Positions 1-9,168 of a stretch of 64,000 nucleotides of DNA are shown here, piece by piece. The stretch is from UBA2988 sp965237965 (GTDB lineage: Bacteria; Gemmatimonadota; Gemmatimonadetes; Longimicrobiales; Gaopeijiaceae): positions 496,001 through 560,000 of the forward strand of contig CBDEGT010000002.1 in the NCBI GenBank assembly GCA_965237965.1, given 5' to 3'. The translations under genes were made by a program, and so were the position numbers. The first letter of the stretch is position 1, and every line of letters starts with the position of its first letter. A model generated the notes under the pieces. It did no database searches. It was given only the letters and a program-made list of their open reading frames with translations, and was not told where the DNA came from.

Positions 1-971
1 GCCGCGACCTGATGCTGGCCCGCGGTAACGGAGACCGATTCGGTGCGGACCATGGAGCTACCGCGGCCCACCCCGGCCTGGACCACGTTCGCGCCGGAGT
101 GCTCGAGCATCACCCGAGTCACTGGCTCACCGTCGATTGCGATCACCATGTCCTCCTCGAACATGCGATCGCCAAAGTCGGTTTCGACCTGGAACACGTA
201 CTCGCCGTCGGCGGGGAACTTGTGCGTCACGACCATGCCGCCCCGGGTCCCGAACGGCGTGCCCTCGAGGTGATCCCACGCGTGCTGCGAAACCTGCTCG
301 GGGTTGTTGTACTTCGTGGAGACCGACACCGCCTCCGGATTGCCCACCGCCAGCCGGCTGACCTCGGAAGCGGCCCTCAGAAACGAGTCGAGCACGGTCG
401 TCGAGAGCGCCTGCCCCGCGGCGGTGTTGTCGAAGGTGCCTACAGGCACGTCCGGCGGCAGCCAGGAGCTCGCGTTCACGTCGAGACCCAGCAGCTCGTG
501 GATTACCCGATCGTACTCGGCCCTGGTGAGCCGCGTGAACCGGCGCTCGCCCAAGTTCGGAGCGGTCTGGGCGGCCTGATCCACGCTGGCCTCCAACGTC
601 TCCACCAACGCCAGAAGCGTGTCCGGCGAGGGCCGAGGCATGCCGGGCGGAGGCATCATGCCCGCGCGCAGCTTGCGGATCATCCGTTCGGCGATCTGGG
701 CCTTCTCGCCCGCCCTTTCGACGTCCAAACCCTGGAACGACACGTTCCCTGTCAGCAACTGATCGTTGTGGCAGACCATGCAGTACTGCTGAACGACTTC
801 GTTCAGGGTCGCGGCCGGGATTGGCGCTCGGTCCACGCCCGTCGCGAGGTGGGACGCCGCAAACACGGCGTCGTGACTCTGACCGGACGGCGACGGAAGG
901 GTATCGGCTGGCCCAGTACCGATCACCAGCCCCACCCCTGCCAAGACGGCACCATGAACGAGTGTCCTCAT
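1..971 (-). CDS. DUF1592-family (planctomycete-type) c-type cytochrome protein, 5' part, runs off left edge
   Basis: The reading frame opens at an ATG on the minus strand (969-971) and stays open to base 1, so only about 323 N-terminal residues are present. After a short signal-like N-terminus there is a heme c site CMVCH near residue 65. It is followed by a conserved motif ending RAGMMPPPG, then RLTRAEYDRVIHELLGLDV, and a carbohydrate-binding-like region with FPADGEYVF. The layout matches the complete gene at 20428-22884 block by block, so it is a paralogue. The family is usually a large secreted protein with a PSD1-type cytochrome c and DUF1587/1592/1588/1585 domains; its substrate is unknown. 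The missing part should hold the second CxxCH site. Confidence 0.85.
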   Translation of the reverse strand, partial: MRTLVHGAVLAGVGLVIGTGPADTLPSPSGQSHDAVFAASHLATGVDRAPIPAATLNEVVQQYCMVCHNDQLLTGNVSFQGLDVERAGEKAQIAERMIRKLRAGMMPPPGMPRPSPDTLLALVETLEASVDQAAQTAPNLGERRFTRLTRAEYDRVIHELLGLDVNASSWLPPDVPVGTFDNTAAGQALSTTVLDSFLRAASEVSRLAVGNPEAVSVSTKYNNPEQVSQHAWDHLEGTPFGTRGGMVVTHKFPADGEYVFQVETDFGDRMFEEDMVIAIDGEPVTRVMLEHSGANVVQAGVGRGSSMVRTESVSVTAGQHQVA

Positions 972-1345
972 GCTCAATCCCTCAAATGATTGGAGAGCGT
1001 AGCCTGCTCTTCCTGGGACCACAGGTAGGGTATAAAATCCCCCGATTTCCCGGTAAGGTGCAAGCGCGATTGGGGTCTCTCCGCCCTACCCCAGGGGAGG
1101 GAGGAGGGAGGAGGGAGCCCGCCGGCAGGATTTTGCCTCCCCCAGCCTCCGTCAGCTCGATCCGGGTTCCCCATGGGTGGACCAAGCGGGACGAACGGAA
1201 ACGAGCAGGACACCTAACCGCGGAAGGCAGCCCCGGGGGGGGCTTGCGGGGCGGGGTGGCACGAGCTGTCTATTCTCACCGGTGCGGTGTAAAATTAGGT
1301 ACGGAGAAGTAGGAGGGGGGCGGTATCCACTTCGGAGGTCCCCAA
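972..1345. other. Intergenic region between divergent genes
   Basis: This 374-base stretch separates two divergently transcribed genes. It contains purine-rich GGGAGG repeats around 1090-1120. Near 1280-1345 the sequence becomes more AT-rich and ends in GGAGGTCCCCAA just before the ATG at 1346, a clear ribosome-binding site. No gene was seen. Confidence 0.5.
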
Positions 1346-1720
1346 ATGAAGAGACATTCTTCCTCACCAAGAACATTGGTTTGGGGCGTTTTGCTTTTCT
1401 CAACTACACTCCTAGTGGGTTGTGTCCGCACCGAGGTCCCCGATCCCCTGTCCGTGCGGAGTAAGTTCGGGTCGGTAGTGAGGCTCACGGTCCAGAACAA
1501 CGACTTCAAGGACGCCGTCATCTACGCCAACTGGGAGGGAAGCACTCGGAGACGAGTGGGGTTGGCGACGGGGAAGACTTCACAGACCTTCACGTTCGAA
1601 TGGGGGGGGCCGGTCGTGCGCTTCGAGGCGGACTTCATCGCAGGCGATAGAATCTTCATCGAGGCGATCGAGGTCCTGGAAGGGGACCACCTCGACCTGG
1701 TCCTCATGAACCAGGGCTGA
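1346..1720 (+). CDS. Small hypothetical lipoprotein
   Basis: A 124-residue protein with a lipoprotein signal: basic start (MKRH), hydrophobic stretch, lipobox LLVGC with the lipidated Cys near residue 26. The mature part is about 100 residues, beta-rich by eye, with alternating charged and hydrophobic stretches (for example VVRLTVQNNDF and TFTFEWGGPVVRFEADF). It has no recognised catalytic motif. A GGAGG site lies 7 bases before the ATG. Likely a small surface or periplasmic beta-sandwich lipoprotein; function unknown. Confidence 0.65.
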   Translation: MKRHSSSPRTLVWGVLLFSTTLLVGCVRTEVPDPLSVRSKFGSVVRLTVQNNDFKDAVIYANWEGSTRRRVGLATGKTSQTFTFEWGGPVVRFEADFIAGDRIFIEAIEVLEGDHLDLVLMNQG

Positions 1721-1958
1721 TCTCCGTCCGGTTTCCAGGAGTCTCGGTACTTGGACGCTCAGCAGGGATCAGGGGAACCTGGTCCAGATGTCGATCAACC
1801 GCGCAGCAGAAATTCGACGAGCTGACCGGTACGCTCGCCGGCCCACGCAGGATCTCGATCGCCTGATCTCACGAACGACCCCCCCTCCCGTTGAGTCGGC
1901 CGGCTGCGTTCACGCCACACAAGTGGGCAGGCACAGCACGCCCTAACGACGAGGGCCG

Positions 1959-3917
1959 TCAGAAACTGACCAGGTGGGTGACCTTCACGCTAAAGACCCG
2001 CTGCGTATCGCCATCCCCGGTTGTGTCACGCACTTCGTTATAGACGACGTAGAAATCGCTCAGTGGGTGGTGAATCATCCGGTACGTCACGTTGGTAGAA
2101 ATCGTCTCTGACGCGGTATTGTATTGTAGAAGTCCCTGCAGGAACATCTTGGGTGAGAACGCCGCGTCAGCTCGTAACGCGATCAGATCCGTTGTGAAGC
2201 CACCACCGGCAAAGTCGACGATGTTTCTCGACCAGTCGACGCTGGCCTGGAATGCCGCGCTGTAGCGGAGCCCCGCGCCAAGGGTGACCTCCTTCTTGTC
2301 CCCGTCGTAGAATCCGCCAACCCGGAAACCAGCGTTCCCGAAGAATCGGCGGGCTCGCGAGCTCATGAGACGAAAGTTCCAGTCGTTGAAGCGGTAGTCC
2401 CCCGGAGCAATCGTCCGGCCCTGGATCTCGAAGGGTTCATCCAGCCGCTCGAACATCATGTTTCGAAACATCGCGAGCGACGCACCATCACGGAACGTCA
2501 CGATGTTTCCAAGCGCGTTGAACCGCGAAACGAAGTGATGCGACGTGTCCAGCGTGTGCCGAAGCATGAGCCGGGTGTTGTTCTCCAGCACGAATCCAGA
2601 GAACCTCGGCGTCACGCCGACCATGTTCACATACTTGTTGATCCCGTGTCGCGGCACGAAACCGAAATCGTTCAGAAAATCGTCATCGATGCCCACATAG
2701 GCGCTGGATACCTGAAGGAAAGGGTCCTGGTAGTTGGCCTGCAGGCTCGTCGCAAAATGAGCACCGGCAATGGTCGGAGCCTGGGTACGCATGACAAATC
2801 CCGACAGGCTGAGCCGCTGTTGGAAAAGGTTAAAGCTTCCATCCGCTCCGACCACCCGATTCCAGTCGTCCGCACGGTCAGCATCCCGGTGGAACACGAA
2901 GCCGCCCACCTGGGAGTTGGCGAACACGTCCTTGCGGAGTCGGCCAACCATCCAGTGATTCGAGGAATCTCTTGGCGGCCACTCACTCTCATGTAGAGAA
3001 GCCCCACGTCGAGGCCAGCGGCCTTCCCGGTGAGCCGCCCCCCTCCCGGAATCGACAGCGGATCGCCGCCATCCGAAAGACCTATGCGCCGGCTGAAGAA
3101 TGGAACGATGTCGCGGTCCGCTCCGCAGCGCGCGTTACCACCTCGACCGCCACCACCACCGCCACGACCACCACCGCCACGACCGCCACCGCCACCACCA
3201 CCGGCCGCGTTACCGCAAACGTCCAAGAGGCCCAGATTCTCGAGGAAGAACTCCCGCTTCTCCGGGAAGAAGAGGCCGAACCTCGTCAAGTTGACCTGCT
3301 GATCGTCGGCCTCCACCTGCGAAAAGTCCGTATTGACCGTGACGTCCAGGGTGAGCTGAGAAGTGACGCCCAGCTTGAGATCCAGCCCAGCATCCACCTT
3401 GTCCAGATCAGTCGAGGAGGCGCTACCCCCCTGCGCGTTTCCGACGATGAACGGCTTGATCTTGAGATTCCTGCCCTGCTGAACACCTTCGATCCCCTCG
3501 AGCGTGCCGGCGACCGACGCCTCGAAGATTCGGAACGGTCGCGGAGCTGGAGACCACTGGACCCACTCGTTCCGGTGGCGCGTGATCCGCTGGATGTTGA
3601 AGCCCCACGTCTGGGAGGCTGCCTCGTTGAACCTCAGGGTCTTGAAGGGAATCGCAAACTCGGCTGACCAGCCCCAATCGTGTATTCTCGAGACAACATC
3701 ATAGATGCCGTCCCAATTCTCGTTCGGAACGCCCCCTGAGATCTGCAAATCCCGGATGGCGGATCCCGCGTTGGTAAGGAACGCAAAGCCGTTACGATCG
3801 TCGTTGAATGTGTCGAAGAACAGAACGATCGCGTCCCCGTCCGTTGCGGCGAACTCACGCTTGAGCTCGCTGATGATGATCGGATCTTCCTGGTAGGCTA
3901 CGACGGAAACGTAGATG
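1959..3917 (-). pseudogene. DUF5916 outer-membrane beta-barrel protein, truncated and frameshifted
   Basis: Two minus-strand reading frames together encode most of a DUF5916 protein (an N-terminal CBM9-like sandwich followed by a C-terminal barrel). The upstream frame (about 3917-2960) has the CBM9-like part (FFDTFNDDRNGFAF, WGWSAEFAIPFKTLRF) and the barrel entry (FFPEKREFFLEN). The downstream frame (about 2960-1959) starts around NHWMVGRLRKDVFANS and ends in a typical barrel terminus, VFSVKVTHLVSF. A frameshift therefore lies near 2955-2975. The 5' end is cut at 3917 by an IS3-type terminal sequence, so the start codon, signal peptide and first part of the CBM9 domain are missing. A Gly/Arg-rich low-complexity insert lies at about 3118-3215. 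Probably non-functional. Confidence 0.8.
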
Positions 3918-3985
3918 TGACGTGCCCCCAGTGGCGGTACCACTTCCTATGTTAGACCCAGAGCCACTGCTCCGCCCCCCGTTTC
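3918..3985 (-). mobile_element. IS3-family terminal remnant
   Basis: The first 50 bases, beginning TGACGTGCCCCCAGTGGCGG, are the same as the terminal sequence of the IS3 element at 36063. After that the two diverge. This is the 3' end of a related IS3 copy, inserted in the DUF5916 gene and then cut off by the IS3 element starting at 3986. Confidence 0.7.
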
Positions 3986-4697
3986 TGGTCCACTAGGAGG
4001 GTGAAAAGCCGAGCCGATTTGGACCTGGGATGAAGTGGCCACCCGCTCCGAAGTGGGCAGGGACCTTGTCGTCCAAACTGCTGTGTGGTCTCACGTTGTT
4101 GTACTCGTCCTTCCAGCCCTGGAGTGTCCGCTGCGCGTCGTTCAGATCGACGAACCAGTGTTGTGATAGACACTCACGTCTGAGACTGCCGTTGAACGCC
4201 TCGATGAACGGGTTGTCCGTCGGCTTACCAGGCCGGCTGAAGTCGAGCTTCACTCGATTCCAGTAGGCCCAGTGGTCCAGAGCTCTAGAGGTGAACTCCG
4301 TTCCGTTGTCCACCGAGATCACTCTCGGCAGGCTCCCGCGCTTCTTAGCTTCCGTGCTCAGTACGCGGCCAACGTCTTCACCTCGGAACCCTACACCAAC
4401 CTCGAGCGCCACGCACTCCCGGCTGTAAACATCCAGAACCGTCAACACCCGTACCGTTCGGCCGTTCGACAGGGTATCGTGTACGAAGTCCATCGCCCAG
4501 AGCTCGTTGATGGCCATGGCACGTGCAGGTCGCTCCCTCCTCACCGCACTCCGGCGTCGCTTCGGCTTCTTGCGTTTCAGCGTCAGGCCCTCGTCGCGGT
4601 ACAGCCGCTCGACCAGCTTGCGGTTCACCGGCCAGCCCTCACGGCGAAGCATGATGTGCAGTCGTCGATAACCGTAGCTCACGCGCACCGCAGCTAG

Positions 4698-5509
4698 GGT
4701 CTGTTAACACTAAAGGCCCATTTGTATTATATTGGGGCTATGAAAATCACAGAGTCCCAATATCGTCGGATAGAGGCTTGCTTTCCACGTCAGCGCGGCA
4801 ATGTGAGCTTCTCCAATCTCGAAGTGCTTAACGCGATCCTGTATGTGGCCGAGCACGGCTGCAAGTGGCGCGGGTTGCCTGCGCGCTTCGGTAACTGGCA
4901 TACGATCTACACCCGAATGAATCGCTGGGCCAGGGCAGGTGTGCTGGATCGTGTCTTTGCGGCCCTGCAGGACGAGCAGATCATCCGGATCAAGATCGAA
5001 GCGCTGTCGCTCGACAGTACGATCGTCAAAGTGCACCCTGATGGCACCGGCGCGCTAAAAAAAACGGCCCGCAGGCCATCGGGAAGTCGCGTGGAGGCTG
5101 GACCACCAAGATTCATATGGTTGCCGCAGATGCTCGAACCGCGATAACCTTCTCGCTATCGCCAGGCCACAACCACGACGCACCCGAAGGACGCGAACTG
5201 CTACGCATGTTGAAGCCGGTACACTCCACTGTGTCGATGATCATGGACCGGGCCTACGAGGGGGCCGAAACACGGCAATTGGTGTTGGAGCTGGGGTTTA
5301 CGCCGGTCGTGCCACCCAAACAGGGCCGTGTTAGCCCGTGGCAGTACGATCGAATCATGTATCGCCGTCGCAACGAAATAGAGCGGTTATTTCGGCGACT
5401 CAAAGGCTTCAGAAGAATCTTCTCCCGCTTTGACAAGCTCGACGTGATGTTCACGGCCTTCATCCACTTTGCGCTCATCGTCGAGGCTCTCAGATAGTGT
5501 TAACAGGCC
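4698..5509 (+). mobile_element. IS5-family insertion sequence, 812 bp, with CTAG target duplication
   Basis: Terminal inverted repeats GGTCTGTTAACACTA (4698-) and GGCCTGTTAACACTA (complement, ending at 5509) differ at one base. The element is flanked on both sides by CTAG (4694-4697 and 5510-5513), the 4-base YTAR-type duplication made by IS5 relatives. The exact duplication and intact ends point to a recent insertion. Confidence 0.9.
4740..5497 (+). CDS. IS5-family transposase, two frames joined by -1 frameshift
   Basis: The first frame starts at ATG 4740 and carries the N-terminal DUF4096-like part (CKWRGLPARFGNWHTIYTRMNRWARAG, first catalytic Asp in SLDSTIVKVH). The second frame carries GPQAIGKSRGGWTTKIHMVAADA, then DRAYEG and RRRNEIERLFRRLK with the last catalytic residues, and stops at 5497. 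The frames meet at a run of eight A (5057-5064). A -1 slip there gives the conserved KKNGPQAIGKSRGG junction, so a fused DDE transposase of about 252 residues would be made by programmed frameshifting, as in other two-frame IS5 relatives. All catalytic blocks are present, so it may be active. Confidence 0.85.
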
Positions 5510-5944
5510 CTAGTTCCTTCAGGCGAGCCCTCAGCGGCTCTCTCAAAGGTCGCACGCTCTCGTAGCGCACCGTGGAGCGGGAGACACCCATCGCCCTGCA
5601 CGCCCGACGCTCGGGGAGCCGGTAGGCCTCCCGCGCCCACCGGACCCCCGCTCTTCGTTGCCTCGGGCTCACCATTTTTTTCTGAGTGCTTCCTGCAGGA
5701 TCGTCTTGTCCAATGACAAATCCGCGACCAGCGTCTTCAGCCGCCGGTTCTCCTCCCGGATCACCTTGAGTTCCCGGAGCTCCGACGCACCCAGACCACC
5801 GTACCTCTTCCTCCACCGGTAGTACGTCTGCTCGCTGATCCCCAGCTTCCGGATGATCTCCGCCACAGGTGTACCGACCTCCCCCTGGCGCAGCGCCATC
5901 GCAATCTGCTCCTCGGAGGTTGGGTCAATAGGTGTGTAAACGTA

Positions 5945-7189
5945 TCAGGCGGCATTCTTCCGCTGTTGGGTTGAGACGGGCTTTCCGTCTTCGAACTTCC
6001 TTCCTTCAAACACGTCCTTGAGGAGGTGAGGAGCGTCGAGCCTTCGGAAGCGCTTCTCGGCCACCAAGAGCAACTTCCAGATCAGCGCCGTAGCGCTCTC
6101 GACCCGCTTGAATCGCTTCGCCGCCGTCGTCCTGAGCCGTACCGCAGCGAACGGGCTCTCGACCACGTTCGTCGTGCGTAGATGCTTCCAGTGATCCTCG
6201 GGGAAGTCGTAGAACGCCACCATCCGCTCCCAGTCGTCCTCGAGTACGTCCACCGCCTTCGGATACCACGGCCTGTAGCGCCTGGCGAACACTTCGCGGG
6301 CCTTCACAGCCTCGGACCGGCTCGGTGCGTAGACCACGGCCCTGAGAAGATCCTTCGCCTCGCTCTGCTCCCGCTGCGGCAGCCGGTCCAGCACGTTCCT
6401 CATCTTGTGGTTCCAGCACCGTTGCTCGCCCGCCTCAGGCCATACCTGCCGTACTGCGCCCCAGATCGCCGCGTTACCGTCCGCCATCAGAAGCCGGGGC
6501 GCCTCGATGCCGCGTGCCTTCAGATCCCGCAACACCTCCGACCAGGACTCGACCGACTCTCGGTAGCCCGATCTCAGGGCCAACACTTCCTTCGTCCCGT
6601 CTCGCATCGCGCCCAGAACCACCAGCAGTGCTGCCTTGTCCCGCTCGAGCCCCGCCTTCACGTAGATCCCGTCCGCCCAGACGTAGACGACCTCACGGTC
6701 GGCCAGCGAGCGCTTCGACCATTCCTCGAATTCCGCCGTCCATCCCGCCCGCAGCCGCCGAATCGAAGACTTCGACAACGGGGCCCCCTCGCCCAGCAGG
6801 CCCCGCATCGCCAGCTCGAAGTCTCCCTCCGCCAGCCCGTGCAGATACAGCTCCGGAAGCAGAGCACCCAGCTCCTTCGTCCGTCGTGCGAACAACGGCA
6901 ACACCCGACTCTCGAACCGCTCCTCGACGCCCCGAACCCGAGGGCGTCGGAGCATGATCGTGCCCGAGCTCATCGCCAACCGCCTCGGCTTGCCATATCC
7001 GTTGCGGTAGCCCTCGGCCGAGTCCACCGTACTCCTGCGCTCTGACTTCTCCCGGCCTAACAACTCCGTGACTTCCTCCTCCATGATCTGTTGGATGAAC
7101 TCCTGCGCCTTCTCCCTAACCATCCCCTCGAGCGTCTCCCACATCGGCCTGCTGGACGCACCCTGGGGTCCCGCGATATCCTCTCTCAT
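5945..7189 (-). CDS. IS256-family Mutator-type transposase
   Basis: A 414-residue transposase, full length for the family. Start at ATG 7189 (MREDIAGPQG), with AAAGGA just upstream. Recognisable blocks in order: N-terminal VREKAQEFIQQIMEEEVTEL, GYRNGYGKPRR, the DDE core with VWADGIYVKAG (first Asp) and LLMADGNAAIWGA (second Asp), CWNHKMRNVLDRLP, then RTTNVVESPFAAVRLR with the last catalytic Glu. It is uninterrupted and flanked by a clean target duplication, so it is the best candidate for an active Mutator transposase here. Confidence 0.92.
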   Translation of the reverse strand: MREDIAGPQGASSRPMWETLEGMVREKAQEFIQQIMEEEVTELLGREKSERRSTVDSAEGYRNGYGKPRRLAMSSGTIMLRRPRVRGVEERFESRVLPLFARRTKELGALLPELYLHGLAEGDFELAMRGLLGEGAPLSKSSIRRLRAGWTAEFEEWSKRSLADREVVYVWADGIYVKAGLERDKAALLVVLGAMRDGTKEVLALRSGYRESVESWSEVLRDLKARGIEAPRLLMADGNAAIWGAVRQVWPEAGEQRCWNHKMRNVLDRLPQREQSEAKDLLRAVVYAPSRSEAVKAREVFARRYRPWYPKAVDVLEDDWERMVAFYDFPEDHWKHLRTTNVVESPFAAVRLRTTAAKRFKRVESATALIWKLLLVAEKRFRRLDAPHLLKDVFEGRKFEDGKPVSTQQRKNAA

Positions 7190-7260
7190 GAGGCGACGTT
7201 CCTTTCCCCGGGCTGTCACCCGGGCTCGCTGGTTTAAATCTCAGCGGAAAGGTACGTCGC
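7190..7260 (-). promoter_or_regulatory. Leader hairpin covering the IS256 transposase ribosome-binding site
   Basis: Reading the minus strand toward the ATG at 7189, an 18-base arm GAGGCGACGTACCTTTCC pairs with GGAAAGGAACGTCGCCTC, with one mismatch. The 3' arm contains the GGAAAGG ribosome-binding site and abuts the start codon. A small CCCGGG/CCCGGG stem sits in the loop. Read-through transcripts from outside would fold this and hide the start. The same structure precedes the other IS256 copies (about 9103-9168 and 39846-39916). Confidence 0.6.
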
Positions 7261-7397
7261 CTCTCTTTTTACACACCTTTTGATCCTACCTCGCTCCTCG
7301 CTGAATCTCGTCTTCCGCATCGGGCTCCTCTCCCCCTCTCCGTAGGGCGTCTGCAGGGCCCAAATTACCTCGCCTTTACGTTAGTCGCCCTGGACCA

Positions 7398-7643
7398 GGT
7401 ATCGGGGGTTGGAGCAGTGTAGCGACGTGCTCGAGATCGCATGCTGGAACGGCGAGATCGTCCAAGTCGGCTTCGCTCTGGACTGTCACGACCGGGAGGT
7501 GTTGGCCCGCGTCGCGGTACCCCGGAATTTCTTGGGCACTGATGTTCAGCGGCTCATGCAGCGGGCGGTTGCTGCACGATTCGGCTCCGGTGAGCGTCCA
7601 AACCAGCCGATTCAGTGGCTCAGCGACAACGGCAGCGTCTATA
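7398..7643 (+). pseudogene. IS2-like (IS3 family) orfB internal fragment
   Basis: An open plus-strand frame encodes about 80 residues of a DDE integrase core: CSDVLEIACWNGEIVQVGFALDCHDRE, then IQWLSDNGSVY with the second catalytic Asp. This resembles the IS2 subgroup of IS3. It has neither start nor end: the left side is cut at the IS3 end (7397) and the right side by the next IS3 (7644). Confidence 0.7.
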
Positions 7644-7669
7644 TGGACTTCCCACGGTATCGTGGACAG

Positions 7670-8554
7670 CTAGGAGCCGCTGCGTGAAGCCTGCTCGAAG
7701 GCTTCGGGACTGACGCCACCGAGATGGCTGTGGCGCCTGGTACGATTGTAGAACATTTCTATGTAGTCGAATAGATCGGCCTTCGCTTCGTCGCGGGTGC
7801 GATAGATCCTCTTTTGGACTCTTTCCTTCTTCAAGCTGCCGAAGAAGGACTCGGCAACCGCGTTGTCCCAGCAGTTGGCTCGGCGGCTCATGCTCGGTTT
7901 CAAATGATGAACCCGGCAGAAGCGTTGGAAGTCGTCGCTGCCATACTGCGATCCCTGATCCGAGTGAACGATGAGGCCGGGGCCGGGCCGACGGCGCCAG
8001 ACAGCCATCACGATGGCGTCCAGCACGAGCCCTCGAGCCAGCGAGGGCTTCATCGACCATCCGACGATCCGGCGAGCATAGAGATCCATCACCACCGCTA
8101 GATACAGCCAACCCTGCCACGTCCGGATGTAGGTGATATCTGTGACCCACGCTTGATCGGGCCCATCCACCGTGAACTGCCGCTTCAACCGATTCGGGGC
8201 CACAGGGGATGGAGGGCCTCCGCCCACCGCCCGTGGAATTTTGTAGCCCTGAGTACCGCGTAGATTGTGCTCTCGCATGATCCGAGCCACGCGGTGGCGT
8301 CCGCAGCTCTCTCCGGCCTCTCTGAGGTCCAGAAAAACCCGAGGACCGCCGTAGATGCCTCCGCTCGCCGCATGCGAAGCACGGATCAGTTTCAGTAGCC
8401 GACGATCTTCCTTGGCCCTTGCGCTCATCGGTGCGTGGATCCAGGCGTAGAAGCCGCTCGGGGCGCCACCCGCAGCACCCGGCACATCGTTCTCACCTTG
8501 AATTGCACACGATGGGCGTGAATGAACGCGTACTTTACTCGGGCCCCCTGGCAA
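7670..8554 (-). pseudogene. IS3 orfB transposase with frameshift
   Basis: The rve integrase core is complete: AWVTDITYIRTWQGWLYLAV, GLIVHSDQGSQYGSDDF, and SRRANCWDNAVAESFFGSLK with the catalytic Glu. The N-terminal part is out of frame. In the frame reached from orfA by the usual -1 slip the sequence reads KYAFIHAHRVQFKVRTMCRVLRVAP, and the expected SGFYAW follows only in another frame. An indel therefore lies in the GC run near 8459-8466. The protein is probably not made in full length. Confidence 0.75.
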
Positions 8555-8819
8555 AGTACGCGGCGGCCTTTTTTAAGATGTCGCGCTCCTCCTGCGTGCG
8601 CCGCAGCTCAGCCCTGAGCGTCAGGTTCTCTCGCTTCGCCTCCAGCAGCTCCTCGGCGCGTCCATCATCCCTGCTCGGCACCACCGCCTTGCGCCAGTTG
8701 TAAAGACTCGCCTCTGAGATCCCCAACCGCTCTGCTACTTCCTTCACCGTGTAGCCGCGTTCCACCACCTGCCGCACCGCCTCATCCTTGAACTCGGGCG
8801 TGTAGATCCGATGGCTCAT
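8535..8819 (-). CDS. IS3 orfA, HTH protein
   Basis: A 94-residue protein with the HTH_Tnp_1 fold: YTPEFKDEAVRQVVERGYTVKEVAERLG, then SEASLYNWRKAV, followed by a leucine-zipper segment (LEAKRENLTLRAELRRTQEER) used for multimerisation in IS3 transposases. A run of six A near 8570-8577 is a likely -1 slippery site for making OrfAB. Intact, but its orfB partner carries a frameshift. Confidence 0.85.
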   Translation of the reverse strand: MSHRIYTPEFKDEAVRQVVERGYTVKEVAERLGISEASLYNWRKAVVPSRDDGRAEELLEAKRENLTLRAELRRTQEERDILKKAAAYFARGPE

Positions 8820-9102
8820 GACGCCTCCTCCGTGGGTCTAGGATTCTAGACTCCAGCTGTCCACTGAACCATGGGAATTCCACCACGAGACGCTCTTCTG
8901 CTGACTCACGGCCCCTCGCTGACAATCCTTCGCACAAACGCTGGTCGAGACCGCGGAGTTCCTCAAGAGACTCGCCTCTAGAGCGCCCATCGCGGTCAAG
9001 TCTCGGCTATCTCCGTCTAATTGCACCTGGACGCAAGAACTCATAATCTGTGCGTTCAAACCGGGAGGTAGGTTCAGGAGGTGTGTAAAAGGAGAGGCGA
9101 CG

Positions 9103-9168
9103 TACCTTTCCGTTGAGAGTTAACCAACGAATCCCGGGTAGGCGCCCGGGGGAAAGGCACGTCGCCTC
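9103..9168 (+). promoter_or_regulatory. Leader hairpin before the second-subtype IS256 transposase
   Basis: Arm GAGGCGACGTACCTTTCC pairs with GGAAAGGCACGTCGCCTC, which abuts the ATG at 9169. The single mismatch falls at the same position as in the other subtype, although the base differs. An inner GC-rich CCCGGG stem is also kept. The loop sequences have diverged, so the stem appears to be conserved. Confidence 0.6.

Larger units (their letters stand above)
3993..5683 (-). pseudogene. IS3 orfB transposase, split by IS5
   Basis: The C-terminal part (3993-4697) has the rve/DDE integrase core: WAMDFVHDTLSNGR, VISVDNGTEFTS, and SRPGKPTDNPFIEAFNGSLRRECL carrying the last catalytic Glu. The N-terminal part (about 5510-5683) has the HTH-like stretch with RRACRAMGVSRSTVRYESV. 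Joining the two across a single CTAG gives LKELAAVRVSYGYRRLH in frame, which shows that the 812-base IS5 inserted into an intact orfB. Non-functional as it stands. Confidence 0.85.
5916..7292 (-). mobile_element. IS256-family (Mutator) insertion sequence, 1377 bp, intact, 8-bp target duplication
   Basis: The ends match as inverted repeats: GAGGTTGGGTCAATAGGTGT at 5916, and the complement of the right end reads GAGGTAGGATCAAAAGGTGT. Exact 8-base duplications GCTCCTCG flank it (5908-5915 and 7293-7300). A nearly identical but internally deleted copy lies at 38783-39948. Confidence 0.92.
5669..7320 (-). pseudogene. IS3 orfA, split by IS256
   Basis: The gene starts at the ATG at 7318-7320 (MRKTRFSEEQI...), is interrupted after about 27 bases by the IS256 element (5916-7292, with duplicated GCTCCTCG), and resumes at 5915 with IAMALRQGEVGTPVAEIIRK. 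It holds the HTH motif (SEQTYYRWRKRYGG) and a leucine-zipper region (REENRRLKTLVADLSLDK). It ends in an A-rich stretch where orfA/orfB frameshifting would be expected. Confidence 0.8.
3986..7397 (-). mobile_element. IS3-family (IS407-like) element, interrupted by an IS5 and an IS256
   Basis: The ends carry a short inverted repeat, TGGTCCA at 3986 and its complement at 7391-7397. Removing the nested IS5 (4698-5509 plus one CTAG) and IS256 (5916-7292 plus one 8-base duplication) leaves about 1.2 kb, the normal size of an IS3 element, with orfA and orfB restored. No clear target duplication flanks it, so its surroundings have been rearranged since insertion. Confidence 0.75.
7644..8882 (-). mobile_element. 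IS3-family insertion sequence, 1239 bp
   Basis: Imperfect terminal inverted repeats begin TGGACTTCCCACGG at 7644; the complement of the right end begins TGGAATTCCCATGG, and both continue into GTGGACAGCT. It encodes orfA and orfB on the minus strand. No direct duplication was found at the borders. Confidence 0.85.

Noticed and set aside
3118..3215. CRISPR-like or tandem-repeat array
   Set aside because: The repeats are triplet-like and in frame with a Gly/Arg stretch; no spacers or regular 30-base units. No CRISPR array was seen anywhere in the window.
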